This document shows, one piece after another, positions 1-12,229 of a stretch of DNA of 64,000 bases. The notes below the pieces were generated by a model. That model worked only from the letters and a program-made list of their open reading frames with translations, did not search any database and was not told the DNA's origin. Position numbers and translations under genes: made by a program. Source of the stretch: Acanthochromis polyacanthus (lineage: Eukaryota > Chordata > Actinopteri > Pomacentridae); assembly GCF_021347895.1 (NCBI RefSeq), contig NC_067122.1, forward strand, positions 13,133,983 to 13,197,982. Direction: 5' to 3'. Every line of letters starts with the position of its first letter. The stretch's first letter is position 1.

Positions 1-103
1 GTATTGGACTTGCTATATTCTCGTCCGTCAGCTTTTTAAAGCTTCCCAAGCTTGATTAAAAAAAAGTTGACCGGATGTAGGAACTTTTTTTGTTGCTTTC
101 CAG

Positions 104-143
104 GTGCTGAACAACATACCACGTGGTCATCCCGGTGAGAACG
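104..143 (+). CDS. possible penultimate exon of an unidentified plus-strand gene
   Basis: A 40-bp stretch bounded by a good acceptor (ttgttgctttccag) and a strong donor (gtaagt). Only one frame is open: VLNNIPRGHPGENG with the last codon split. An alternative donor (gtgaga) 9 bp earlier keeps the same frame. The gene would run toward glra4 and start outside the window. I do not recognise the peptide, so this could also be a non-coding transcript or a chance pair of splice-like sites. Confidence 0.28.
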
Positions 144-243
144 GTAAGTTTTTTTTATTGCTTTTCGTGTTTCATGCTGTTTATTGATTATGCTTCACAC
201 AATACTGACTGACACCACCGTCACACTTGTTCACTTATTGCAG

Positions 244-305
244 GTCCTCTTGAGACGCTCTACCGGCTTCTTTGCACATTGAAATTGACATGCAGACGCC
301 AGTAA
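244..305 (+). CDS. possible last coding exon of an unidentified plus-strand gene
   Basis: It begins after a good acceptor (gttcacttattgcag), 100 bp after the preceding candidate donor. In the joined frame it reads GPLETLYRLLCTLKLTCRRQ and stops at TAA (303-305). Product not recognised. A further acceptor-like site at about 1374 (tgtgtccttcag) opens the same phase for GCLDSTILTTEVQILAS, stopping at 1478, which could be an alternative last exon. Confidence 0.25.
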
Positions 306-610
306 CGAGGCCTGTAAACAGAAGGTGACTCCTCCCTTTAAAAAGGCTAGAGGTGAACCCTGAGTGATCGGATACTGACACGTAAAACACAACTCACATC
401 AAATGAGAAGCTTGAGAGGAGAAAAACTTGAACAATGTCACTTATTAATCATTTCCATGTCTGGAAACCCAGGAATTTATTGCTCAGAATGGTGGACTAA
501 AACCAGGAAGCTCTACAACACAGGCTTTATGCTCTACCATCTCTGATTTGCTTATTTTTATCACAATCTGTGGTATTTTATGAGATAATGTAATTTCCCC
601 CCCCAAATTG

Positions 611-1122
611 TATCAACCCACTTTCAGCATTTTTTTTAACATGTTGAAATTTGAGGGTACATTTGGATGAGAATATCTCAGGAACTGTTTAAGAAAAAAG
701 CCTGACATTTTCACTGTTATTTCTCATCATGCCATTGATTCAGAATCTGCAATTTTTGCAATATTGGATAAGTAGATCCAAGTATTTCATATTTAAAAAT
801 ATTCTGTATATTTTGTATTATTGTGTCATGCAACTAGATATGGTTCAGAAAAAAATGCTTTATTATTTTTTGTCAGTGTGCACTCTAAAGGCGGGAATTT
901 TCATGACAGTTTCAATTTTTCTAAACTATATTAACCCAAATTTAGAGACTGTTCATATAATATAATCATATAATATATATACAGATATATTCTGAATCAA
1001 GTATGTTATTGAGAAATAATAGTAAAAATTCAGGCTTTTATCCTAAACAGTTCCTGAGACACTGTTATCCAAATATAGCTTTAAATTTCAATGTGTGAAA
1101 TAACATGCTGAAAGTGGGTTGA
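611..1122. repeat. inverted-repeat element, about 120-bp arms
   Basis: The arm at 611-748 (tatcaacccactttcagca...ctcaggaactgttt...) reappears inverted at about 998-1122 (...aaacagttcctgagacac...tgctgaaagtgggttga) at roughly 80 percent identity by eye. The centre is AT-rich. The structure suggests an old fold-back MITE of unknown superfamily; I could not find a target duplication. The ORF at 729-965 lies inside and is spurious. Confidence 0.65.
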
Positions 1123-3449
1123 CGTGCATGTTTTTCAGAAAATATCTGATAAATCGATCTAAAAAAATAAAAATAAAAAATATATAAATATCCATATTTT
1201 ATGATGTAAAAATGTCAGACAAATCTGTGATGGTTGAGCAGAAATGAATCTAAAAATGTGATGATTTGAGTCTTCTGCTTTCCTGGCCGTGGCACTCACA
1301 ACTACAAATGAAACAGAATGGTTCAAACATAATGTTGGTCCCTGCTTTCTTTATGTGTCCTTCAGGCTGCTTGGACTCCACCATACTGACCACAGAGGTG
1401 CAGATTCTCGCCAGCACGTCCTCCCTACTTATCGCTGACTCGAGGTGTCACAGGACCAACAACAGCGGTGACAGTTGAAGCGAGCTGATGTGACGACTCA
1501 ACCTTGAGGACAGCACATCACCTCTGAAGGCAGGTCACCTCTCAACCTGTCCGGGACGTATTTGTGTTCACTCCTGTCCTCCTCAACTGGGTTTAGTGCT
1601 GGCAATATTTAAGAATCATTACGGTTGCTTCAACTATTCAAGCATCCTGGGAGTTGTGTGTATGTTTTTAGGTCCAATGTTCAGTGTCAGTGCAAACAGC
1701 AATGTGTGCTGCTGCATGCACCAGACTGTAGTTCACATCCTGTCTGGGACCTGCAAATGACAATCTTTGATAAGGTCGGCACAAACGTGGCCCATTAGGC
1801 CACCGCTGCATCTCAAGTATGTTGAAAAATTGTCATTGCTCTGCTTTGATCCACTAAACTGCCTCAGATGTCTGATTATTTCAACCAACATCTACTGGAA
1901 TCCAGCTGCACACAACAATAGCAGGTGTCCTATTTTCTTCAACGGATCCTGTCGTAGCTTGTTTCAGTGTGTACCAACTGGGCATTATAAAACATGTAAA
2001 ACAAATATAATTTCCTCTTCACTAGAAGGAAAATTTTCAGTTTTAAGCACTGCTTTGACACACTTGGAAAAAGTACAACTAAATTAAAGTACTTCGCTTT
2101 CTCCTGAAAGGCAAAGCACTACATCCACATGCATTTTCAAACCACAGAAACACAAAATTAGCCTTTTTTTTGTAATTTACTGCAGTGTACCTATAGCCTG
2201 GGTGCATCAGCCTTATTAACTTCCTCGACACACAGTAAAGCATACGGAACAAGAGTAGAATAGCGGAGTCAAGAGGTTGAGGTGCATGATTCTAGTCTGT
2301 CAGAAAAAAAAAAGACAGGTCATAAACTTTAGTTTCCTCCAGCAGCATCAGATCACTGACCTCAGCAGGAAGAGAATGGACCTGCAGTGTGAGATCAGAC
2401 ATTAGGGCAGCACGACTGGGCTTGGGAGACCCACCACCACGCTCACAGTAATCATATGACTCCAGGAGCTCAAGCACTGAAAATGTTTCCACCGCTGTCG
2501 CCACCTCTGCATACATTTCAGCAAACTAAAGGAAGAATTTAGCCCAAGACAATAAGGGCGCTGAAGTACAGAGTGTGTGGGTATGAATTAAAACTTCAGC
2601 ATGGTGACAACAACAAAGTAACCATTGTACTTTTCCGGGAAATGTATGTTTGTTTTATTAAAAAAAATATACCCATAAACAACAGAGTCCTTTATAGAAG
2701 TAGTCAAAGGAAATAGGGATGACAGAGGGAGAAAGCGTTTGATAAATTGACAGTATCTGGTCAACCTTTTATGTAAACTGAGATCATGCATAAAAGGAAA
2801 TCTCTTTGACGACCACCTAAGTCCTTACTCAAAGGTCACTGAATAACACGATTGAACATATATTTTTAGAGAGTTGTTAAATCAATGAAATGTTAGGAAT
2901 TACTGAGAACAATGCACAGCATATGGATGTCATTCAGAGAAAATAAGTGTCTCTAACATCTGTGAAGTTGAATTGTTTTCTTGCATACTGATTCAGAGGA
3001 AAAAGTCGAAGAATTAGCAGACTGACAGGGTCTTGCAGGCTCAGCTTTGCTTTTGGCCTGCCACTGAAAACAAGCCAGATGAAGATGGAAAGGCTAACCT
3101 TAAGAGACATCACAAGCATTCATTATCATGCTGTCTTTGGCATTCTCTGGGATACGTGATATTTAACAAAGAGACTTTTCCTTGCCCTGCTTTTAATTAA
3201 CACGGAGGAAAATGACCTTTTTGAGTTGTCAGAGCCTGTGCCACCGTCAAAGAGGAAAGTGGAGGAAATCTGTTTTTAGATATTACCTATATATCTAAGT
3301 CTGTACAACAGTGTAATTTTATGGCGATATGTAAAAGAACACGTCAATATTTGTAAAAATGCAGATTTTTGATGTGGACATCATGTACAGTTTTGACCTT
3401 TTTGATGGCCAACATTTAAATTAATAATGATAATTAATAATGTCAATTT
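1123..3449. other. intergenic, nothing recognised
   Basis: AT-rich unique-looking sequence. The short open frames at 1767-2087 and 2292-3119 show no conserved motifs or splice context. The only item of note is the acceptor-like site at about 1374, described with the left-edge exons. Confidence 0.5.
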
Positions 3450-3457
3450 TACTAGAT

Positions 3458-3671
3458 CAGTGGTTCTCAACCCTGTTCCTCAGGACCCCATGTCCTGCAT
3501 GTTTTAGATGCTTCCCTGCTCCAACACACCTGACTCAAATGATCAGCTCGTCATCAGGCTTCTGCAGAGGCTTGCTGACGAGCTGATCATTTGAATCAGG
3601 TGTGTTGGAGCAGGGAAGCATCTAAAACATGCAGGACATGGGGTCCTGAGGAACAGGGTTGAGAACCACTG
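3458..3671. mobile_element. hAT-type fold-back MITE with intact target duplication
   Basis: 214 bp, a nearly perfect palindrome: arms of about 100 bp starting CAGTGGTTCTCAACCCTG differ at only a few positions around a short centre near 3560. Flanking 8-bp direct repeats TACTAGAT (3450-3457 and 3672-3679) are identical, which is the target-site size of hAT transposases. The CAGTGGTTCTCAA terminus is typical of hAT elements. No coding capacity. The identical target duplication and high arm identity suggest recent insertion. Confidence 0.9.
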
Positions 3672-3699
3672 TACTAGATAACAGATAATTTAATACAAT

Positions 3700-4025
3700 T
3701 ATTTAACAAATTATTTAGCTTTTTTTTAAAAAAAATCCTTAATATATTTTTTTCTTTCAGATTTTGTCAACTATCTGCAGAATAATTATATTATTTAAAT
3801 ACAGTAAAAAAAATAGTGTCATTTTATGGTTAAATGTTGTGAAGAATGAAGACATTTACAGTCTTGGCCTGTGTTTTCTGTTGTTTTTTTTATGTTAACA
3901 TGTAAATTGATGCCTTTTTGACTGTAATTTTGCTAATATTTACCTGTAATTTAACAAAGCAGGGGATAATCTGTAGAATAACAATAAATTCTTTTAAATA
4001 TTACGGTTAAAACTGTTGAAAACAT
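3700..4025. repeat. AT-rich, probable old interspersed repeat
   Basis: Repeated words such as 'tttacagt', 'tgtaattta' and 'acagtaaaaaa' resemble the sequence around 27110-27660. Boundaries and family are not determined. Confidence 0.25.
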
Positions 4026-4779
4026 ATGGAGCCGGGGCTGGGTGTGTTGAGGGATGATCTATCAACCAACATCATGATTTCTTCTGATATGGATCTTAAA
4101 GGAAACCTACACCTGGTAACAACATACAGTAAGCTCATAACATTTCTCTATTTCTACGCACTTCGCCTCCTTCGTTTTCTTGTCTGTAAACCAGAAATTC
4201 ATCTCATCTGGCATCTCGAGAAGAGACAAGCATTGACAGAGAGCTACAGTTGAAAACATAAACATGACAGGAGCAGATCAGACAAATGTGTGCAGCCTAT
4301 ATATTATACATCACTCAATCATATGCACATCCCTTCTTATTAGTATGACACTCTTTTGTGTGTCATGTCTCTTTTATACTTCACAGCTTGTGTGTTAAAT
4401 AAAAAAATAAAAATATTTGACACTGTTATTGTTGTCACATTTGAATTAAAAGATAATTTATACTGTAAGTTATCATGAACACATCTGCTCATCTGAGAGA
4501 TCATAAAAGAAGCTATAACAAAACAATGCACAGACGATGCAGTTGTTCCCTTTAATTGGTGTTGCTTTAAAATGATGCCTCTGAAGCAAGAATGTTTCAT
4601 TTTATTAAATGCCTCTTGCTTCAGCTTCTTTCTCTCCTCGTTCTTTACCTCCTCTGGCATCTCAGGTGGGAGGAGAGATGGTGAGGAAAACAAGGAAGGA
4701 TGCACAAACTGAGGAATGAGAAGAAGGGAAAGTCATGCTGGTAGGAGTGAAATACAGGGCAGCAGCCGGAGGGAATAAA

Positions 4780-5142
4780 TAGTCATAACTTGCCTGAGGT
4801 TAGGACACACAAGGCTCGACCATGCAATTTGCAGAAGAAGACAGCACCCAACTGGGCCGTGAGTGGGACCTGCAATCAACCAGAAACATTCAAACATGTA
4901 CTGCTTGAGTGCAACAGATATAATGAGGAAGAAAAGCTTTACTGTAAGGAATTTGTTCAGAAAAGTCTAATGGAAACAGCTTGGTGTTCTGATCAAGCAC
5001 TTAAAGGAGACAGTTTTAGGGATTACAATATCATGTTTTCTGTCTGTCCACTGAACCATGCTCCAGTTCAGCAGGGGGCAGTAATGTACCTGTAAGCAGC
5101 TTGTCAACTGCCAATAAAACCCGAAACAGAAGAAGGAAGAAG
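4780..5142 (+). mobile_element. 5'-truncated non-LTR retrotransposon (LINE) fossil
   Basis: One frame reads LRLGHTRLDHAICRRRQHP and a second, one frameshift on, reads GTCNQPETFKHVLLECNRYN. Together they resemble the C-terminal zinc-knuckle region (RxGHT...C...E-T-x-x-H-x-L-x-x-C) found after reverse transcriptase or RNase H in I/Nimbus- and Jockey-like LINEs. An AATAAA at 5113-5118 is followed by a GAA-rich tail (agaagaaggaagaag), as at LINE 3' ends. Frameshift and truncation make it non-functional. Confidence 0.6.
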
Positions 5143-5368
5143 TTTCCACCTGTGGATCATTACCTCCATTGTTCATGGTGTTTGAGATAGCACCTCAGTT
5201 TGTTGATGAGGATGCATGTAACAGAGGAAAAAGTTGGAAACCAAAAAGATTTTGTTCTGGATGTCTTTGCTAAGTGATGCAAAAATGGGGCCAAGACAAA
5301 ATTCCACCAGAGATGTTGATGTATCTTCAAACTGGAGACTGTGTTGGTGGTCACGTGCTGGAGAATAC

Positions 5369-5922
5369 TAGCCTAGCCGTGCTAGACAACCCACGGCAAC
5401 GAATTTAATTCTCTGCCAGGGTGGGTCTAGTTACCTCCATAAGGCTCGAGGTTGGATGCTCCTAAAACTGGCCGGACGAATCACCATTAAGTGTAGAGTC
5501 AGAAGGCGGGTGTAACTAAGTGACGACAGAGGCGCGACGATTCTGGCAGAAACAACCGGAAACAACTAGCCTAGCCGCGCTAGACAACCCACGGCAACGA
5601 ATTTAAATTCTCTGCCAGGGTCAACAACAAAAACGACAACAGTTGTTGAGCTCCATTAGCACCGACTCTAAATAATCTTTCTGTTAACATGTCTGTAATA
5701 TACTTGAGCTTCACCCATTGACTGTATAAATAAGGCTTCACCGAACTACCACGTCCTCTGATTTCCGGCGCTCGAGGAGCCTATTCCTTGCGCCGATTGG
5801 TTGTATACCTACCCAATTGCTGCAGAGTGATTTGATAGACAACCTTTTAGCCCGCCTCCCTCCCTGTCAAGTGTGCCTAGACCCTTGCGTCTTCAGAACA
5901 TGGGTCTAGCATGGCTAGGCTA
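5369..5922. mobile_element. TIR element with 9-bp target duplication and internal end duplication
   Basis: Termini TAGCCTAGCC(G/A)TGCTAGAC are inverted at 5369 and 5922, flanked by identical 9-bp repeats GGAGAATAC (5360-5368 and 5923-5931). A second copy of the left end lies inside in direct orientation (5567-5621 versus 5369-5422, almost identical over 54 bp). Nine-bp duplications are typical of Mutator-like elements, but I cannot assign the superfamily. No transposase frame is present; the ORF at 5877-6119 crosses the border and is spurious. Confidence 0.75.
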
Positions 5923-5931
5923 GGAGAATAC

Positions 5932-8900
5932 TGCTGCCCTACCTGGTCTGTGAAGATGATATCGAAGAATTCGTAGGGACACTGCAGACATGTTGCTTCA
6001 CAGAAGATCCAAGTGGGATACTGGATTCTTAAAGATCCAGCTGGATTTCCCAAATTCCAGAGGATTATATCTGCACCTACAGACTTTTGAGAAGGTTTCA
6101 TTAAGAAATGTGAACTCATTGCTGCCTTTCTGCATGATGAAAGTGGACCAATGTCAGCTGATAAGGTAGGTTTTTACAAACGCATGACAGATGCAGTAGG
6201 CATTTCTGGTGAAGAGTAGGCATCTGCTTTTTGTCTTCTTTTGATGAGTCACATAAACACACAAAATCAGTTTTAAATGTCAAATCTGTTGAAACTGGAA
6301 AGGACAGATAAATTAATACCATCATGCTAGACCTTCTAAGTCAAGTGGTTTTATCAAAAGACTAAAGAAGACAAAATTCAAAGGTCAATTAAAACTACAA
6401 TTTAACCTTTATGGTGAAAATCCACAGACTTATGCCTCCTCCATCCATTTCCAGACTCAACATGACCTTTTGTTCCTTTTTGTGAGTACTAAATCACCTC
6501 TACACTGCCATCAAATGGGTGATAATGTCCAACTGAGCCTACTCGAACTTGGAGGAGAGCCGTACCTGTCTGTATGTGTGGGAATGATGTGTGCTGGTAA
6601 CCCCTACTGAAAGTATGATTACATCTAAACTCAGTGTCTAAACGCATTTTGAAAACTCAAGCAGGCACAGATAAATCCAGGCTTTTCAAACACGTGGAGC
6701 CATTTTGAGGTGAACAAAAATCTGCTGAAATGGTGTTGAACTGGATTTTTAGCCTTTTGGCTACTGTTTTTTTTTTTTTTTTTTTTTAACTAAGACAGAG
6801 TGAACTCAGAAGTAAGAGTGGCTTTGAGTTGAACTGTAGAGTTGCATCATCCAAGTTCCCAAGATCCTCACAGTGACTTCATAAATGTCCTCAGGAGAAG
6901 GAGGCCTCCAGGAGGGTTTTTTCTTTTCTGTTTCTTGTGATAAAAATATTTTCACAGAAATGGCAGCATGACTGTAAAAAGTAATCCCCAAAACTAATTG
7001 AAAAGTGACATCAAACCAGCATTTCTGTGTATGCATGCTGCTCGTATGCCTGTCTACAGAAATAATGAATCAGAAACATTACCAAACACAATCAAAGAGT
7101 CGACGTCTCCGGTGCCTGTCTGGCTGTGATTATGAGTCACAGACGGGACAGCAGTGGAAACAGTGGTCCTTCCTTAGACCCTTTTGCTCCCCATTTTGAC
7201 TTCTCTTTGGTACGAAGCCAAAGAGACATTTAGCGGTTTTAACTTCATGTACACGGCTACACACGTGTGCACATACATGTTTTGTCTCCTGGGGAAATAA
7301 TTCTTTTCCCTCCTCGCTCACCTCTTGGAACCAAACTCAAACACTGAATCAGTGTCAGAGCAGCAGAGGAAAAAGGATGTGAACTCTCTTCCTCCCTCGC
7401 TCTCTTGGGCATTAAAGGTAGCGACAGTCATGTCAGATGGACAGGGCAGAAAAAAAGGTGGGCGATTTACTTCAAGAGCAGCAAGAAACGAGGAGAGAAA
7501 GGTGGTGACGCACTATCTCCTCACATATCAGTCCTCGGGTCAGTGGCTACTCACTTACAGAATTCTTCATTGCATTTAGTCTTGACAAAGACGAGAAATG
7601 AGATGAAGTGCACGGAAGAGAAGATACAGGGAAGGGATTCTGTCATGATGAAGTTCTTTTTATGAGCGTTGTAAGAAGTATTCAGATCATTTAGCTGCAT
7701 AAAGGAACCAATATCTGAATGAAAAGAGGTTTCATTAGAAGTAAAATCAGTGCATTAAAACATCCCGTTCAAGTAAAATTACTGAGGTTTTACCTAAATA
7801 CAGCAGAAGCTGGTTCCTGCAGCCCAGCTGAGTCCACCACTACACTTGGATAGCGTTCTCGTCTTATTGCAGCACACATCCAACATATGGTTTTAATTGT
7901 GCCGGTGGACTTAAGCCGCAAGTGCTCTGCTTATTATTTTGCTGCTAAACAGACCCAAAAGAAATGTTTAAAATTTTACATTTGATGTAATATTTGCCAG
8001 TTTAATCCCTGTAGGCTGTAAACAGTTATTTAAATAGACACCACTGGAAATATTCTGAGAAAAAAGAACCTATTTGGTGGAACAGATCACAAGAGGCCTT
8101 ACACAGTAGACTTATATTCTGCAGGCTACACTGTGCTACATGAAAGTGATTGCAATTTTTCTGGCATCTTGTTTGAAGAATTGCTGTCATTCCTAATTCA
8201 ATCTTCTACTTAGCTCTCCCCAAGAATTGGTGAAGGTCTTTGAAAGCAAAGGAGGTTGACATAATTTTGACTGGTGCCTATTCTCTCTATAGACTGACTG
8301 GGAAGGGACTAATTCCTTGTTTCTCCTGTTCGCACACAAAGAAGATACAGTGCGCACATATACGTCCATAACCATTATCCATGTAAACCCTGAGCTGCAG
8401 TCTTCCCAGCTGTGGGGCTTCTCTCAGATGTTGGAATTACAGAAATGTAGAAGCACCGCGAGGGATTAACGGAAATGAATCCGCATAGGGTTTTCTGTAC
8501 AAGTATACAGTAGGATGAGTTTTTCAGCGCTGCTTGAAGTGCAGGTTTTTCCCGCTGCGTTCTTGAAAGCGTGTGTTTTGAAGAAGCAACGCAACTCCAT
8601 TTTTCAAATTTAATAAAAAGGAAAGCATATTTATAGCAGGTATTCAAAGATATGATTTAAATTCCTCAAAGTTAACTTGCCTGGATGCCTATCTGACCGC
8701 CTTTGAAAAATCCGGCTGCTTGTGCATCAATGCTGCATCAACCTTCTTGACTCATGCAAAGAGGGTGGACTTGTCAGCTCCTCTCAGCTTCATGCGTTTG
8801 CTTACATTTGCCTTTGCCTCGGTTATCTGGCTGATGTTAAAAGGTTGTCTGTCAGAGGTGCATATGCAAAAATGCCAACGGAGCTCAAATGCAGCGAATG

Positions 8901-11900
8901 CTGTAGGTGCAAGAAGAACAGCAGAAATGTTTGTCGATGGCTTCATCTTTTGCATTGCTCGCCGTAGCAACATTGGGTCCACTCCTTTCTCATGTCTTTT
9001 TCAGCCTACAGTGCACTCAGCTTCAGGAATGTGACTTTTTCATTATCGTACATTAATCGGTGGTTTTGATTCACCACATCACATTTTGGGCTGGTGGCTC
9101 CAAAAGAGATGACTCCATGTTGAAAATATTCAGTAGAAAATTGTCTTGCACATAGAGTATGAATGTGAAATGAGGTGTGGTGAAAATCCTTGAAAACGAG
9201 AAAGAGATACTTCTGCGTTGTTTTGCTTTACATGAGGCCTCATTGCTTTTTGACGCAGTATGCAGTAAACACAGACTCACATCTACACAAGTGAAAAATG
9301 TGTTTATCAGCCTTTAACAAATATGAATGAGTAAACTGGGTCATTTGTGTCACATTCAGTGGTGGAATATGAAGGTAAATAGGGTTAATATTTCCAGATT
9401 TGGATACATTCCACTTATATCTTGATTAATATTCGTTACATCTACCATTAACTTCAGCTGAAGCCCGTACGAACTGCTGAACCTCACCATGCATTTTATG
9501 TTTCAGTCCAATTCCCAGGAGAAGTCTGGCTGACTTGCAGAAGTCGAGGTTAGTCCAGAAGAGAGAAATACAGGAGCACAGTGTATGCTAAGAACTGAAT
9601 ATTTTACACAACATATACAAAACTCTCACAGATAATTCAAAGGTTCTTATTTATTATTTATATAGTTTATTAGCGGCATCACTAATAAACTGTAATCCTT
9701 TTTAGGCAGAGCATGGAGAGAATTTGTTAAACTGCAAATAAATGCTCAAATGTAAATATGGAAGAGCCATTTTAAAACAAAAGCAAATCTTTTAACTGGG
9801 CAGACTTTTAAGTAAATTACAGCTATAGCGTTCTACACACAGTAAGCAGAAACTGAACTATACTGTAACGTGGCAGCAGTGACCTATGTTTACAGTGATG
9901 CACATGGCAATTTTGCACATGAATGTGACCGAATGCTGTTATCAGAAATAGGACTGTGACTACGTATTTTCTGTAATATTTAAGTAGTGCTGTAACAAAC
10001 AATTTCAGATAAATATGTGTCTACAATAAAAATCCAACAGAAAACCCAAGAAAAACACGAGGACGCGACTACATGCATACTTATGTGTCATAGCATTATG
10101 GAATCAACAGGATATTTGCATTAAACCTTTGCAGCGCCCACACGGCAGTGATGTCTCAAGTAGCCTCACGGGGGGAAAAAAGTGTGTTTACACAGCAGGA
10201 TATGTCTTTCCATGTGCTGGGTGACATTCACGAGGATTGCATCCACAATGCTGTGTGGAGCAAGCAGTTTCTTCTGTTTACACTCATATATTTAACGGTG
10301 ACATGAGTAGCATTGTTTCATTAATTCATCACTGTCAAAAGACGCTGATATTTCCCCCTTAGCTGCTATTTCTTCACCCAGCAGTCATCTAATAGGCTGC
10401 ACAGTTTCCTAGAAATGCAGAGGTGTTTTTCTTGGATTTAATGTGTGGTTTTACTGATTTGACAGATTAAAATTCTGATAATGTTTTTTTGACCTATTCT
10501 TTTATATATGCTTTTTTCTTTTAGTTGAAATATTTAAAAAAATAAAATAAAATCAGGATCGTTGTCATTACAGAAACTGGTTCAGGGCAAAATTTAAAGA
10601 AAAAAAATCTAAAGACTGATCAGAAAAAATGTAGACGAACTGAAAGATAACGGCTCATACAGTGAATTGCTGATTGTTGTAGAATTCTGAATTTTGCGTC
10701 TGCGTGTGTGTTTCTATGTTTTAATGTCGGTAAAAGGGTAAGAAGTCGGTGCTGTAAGGGACAGCAGTATTGAATACAGGTCTTAGGCTGCTCTCTTTAA
10801 AGCTCGCACATCAGTTCTAGCTCTGACACCATTGACATTCAGCTGAAATGAGGAGGAGGAGGAAAGCATGTTGATTACCCCCAAGGGAGACAGCAGGGGC
10901 ATGCTTTGGACATGGTGACCAGCCGCTTCATCAAATGCACATTCTTTTCTCGTGTGCTCATTGTATGCTTATTTATACACAACCGCGTGGCTTAAATGTG
11001 TCTATGTCATTTATCAGCATAAAGCATTCCCCAGAGAAGGCCCTCAAAAGCACCTACACACAACACAGCACTGCAGGCGTCTACAGCCAGTCAGAACAAT
11101 GAATATTTAATGTTCTCATTTGGGTCCATCCTTCTGTTGGGATTAATTTACAAATCGGACAGTTTGATAGCTTTGGTTTCCTTTTGTCGTCTCGTGACAG
11201 GAGATGGGTTAAGAGCTGTGGGGGTGTGTTTATTAAAGTCATTACACTCTTGGGATTTTCTGTGGTAATGAAAGTTAGCGTGTGAATCTGGTCAGGAGAG
11301 TGAAGATGTTGTGTTATTGGAACCCATTAGTCTTCCTGTTCCCTCAAAAATAACGCTCATTCTGAGGGGACATGCTGTTTTCTGCAAGAGGCGGTGAAGA
11401 GTAATGTGCCAAAACCATTTAATTTTTTGGAATTTTTTTTGCATGTGTCAGTCAGGGTTTGTGGATTTAGACAAGCTTCTTATTTTGCAACAAATATGCT
11501 CTTTTTTTTCCTCATCAGTATCAGAACAAATCACTGACTCTCAGCGAAGGGAAGGTAATTGTTAATGGTGAGGACACTACTAGTAACACTATTTTGCTTT
11601 GGTATATTGATTAGAGATTACATTTGAGTTGAGAGATACCAATGGATCTACGAACCTTTGATTAACTTCTATATTTAAATGATCATGTTTTAGAATGTAG
11701 AAAGCCTTAAAACTTCTTTTAGCACTTTTATGAAAAGCGCCAATTTACTGCATTCTTAAGGCAGCAGCGAGCAGATGGAACTCGAGGCTTGTTCAGACCA
11801 TCATGTTCTACCATGCAGAACTTTGTGCTCAATCTTATCCTACAAAACCCAGATGATTCGGATGGAGAGGCACTAACTATGGCCTCTGGATTCAATTTAT

Positions 11901-12229
11901 GGCATTGAATGCAATGTGATTTTCACCAAAGCAGATTCATTGTTCTATAATCTCCACACCAAAGTAATGAACATTGGATTCGGTTCCTTTTGTTTCAGTG
12001 ACACTTTGAAAGCCTTAAGCATCTACTGCCAGTTGTGTGACTCGTTTTAAAAACCTTTTCTAGGAGTGGTTCCAATCTATGAAGTTTTTCCACAACCTAC
12101 AACATCCTTGACTGTAAAACGCTTGTTAAAGTCTGTAAAAAGTGAGCTTTGACGCCAAATTGAGAAGCGGTGTGAAATACAGCAAGTACTTTGGCTTGTC
12201 AGACTAAAAGCTAGCCTTATTAGATGCTC
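5932..12229. other. intergenic, no gene recognised
   Basis: Contains a poly-T run (6768-6787) and AT-rich unique-looking sequence. Around 8700-9010 three frames are open at once, on both strands, and the base composition is even; I read this as possible conserved non-coding DNA rather than a gene. No splice-flanked protein-like segment was seen. Confidence 0.5.

Noticed and set aside
4340..4705. 121-codon minus-strand ORF with a charged segment (EEVKNEERKKLKQEAF)
   Set aside because: Charged run looks exon-like, but the rest is low-quality sequence and the splice sites do not frame it.
8720..9034. 104-codon plus-strand ORF with overlapping frames
   Set aside because: Cysteine- and serine-scattered chance frame; other frames equally open, no splice sites or domain.
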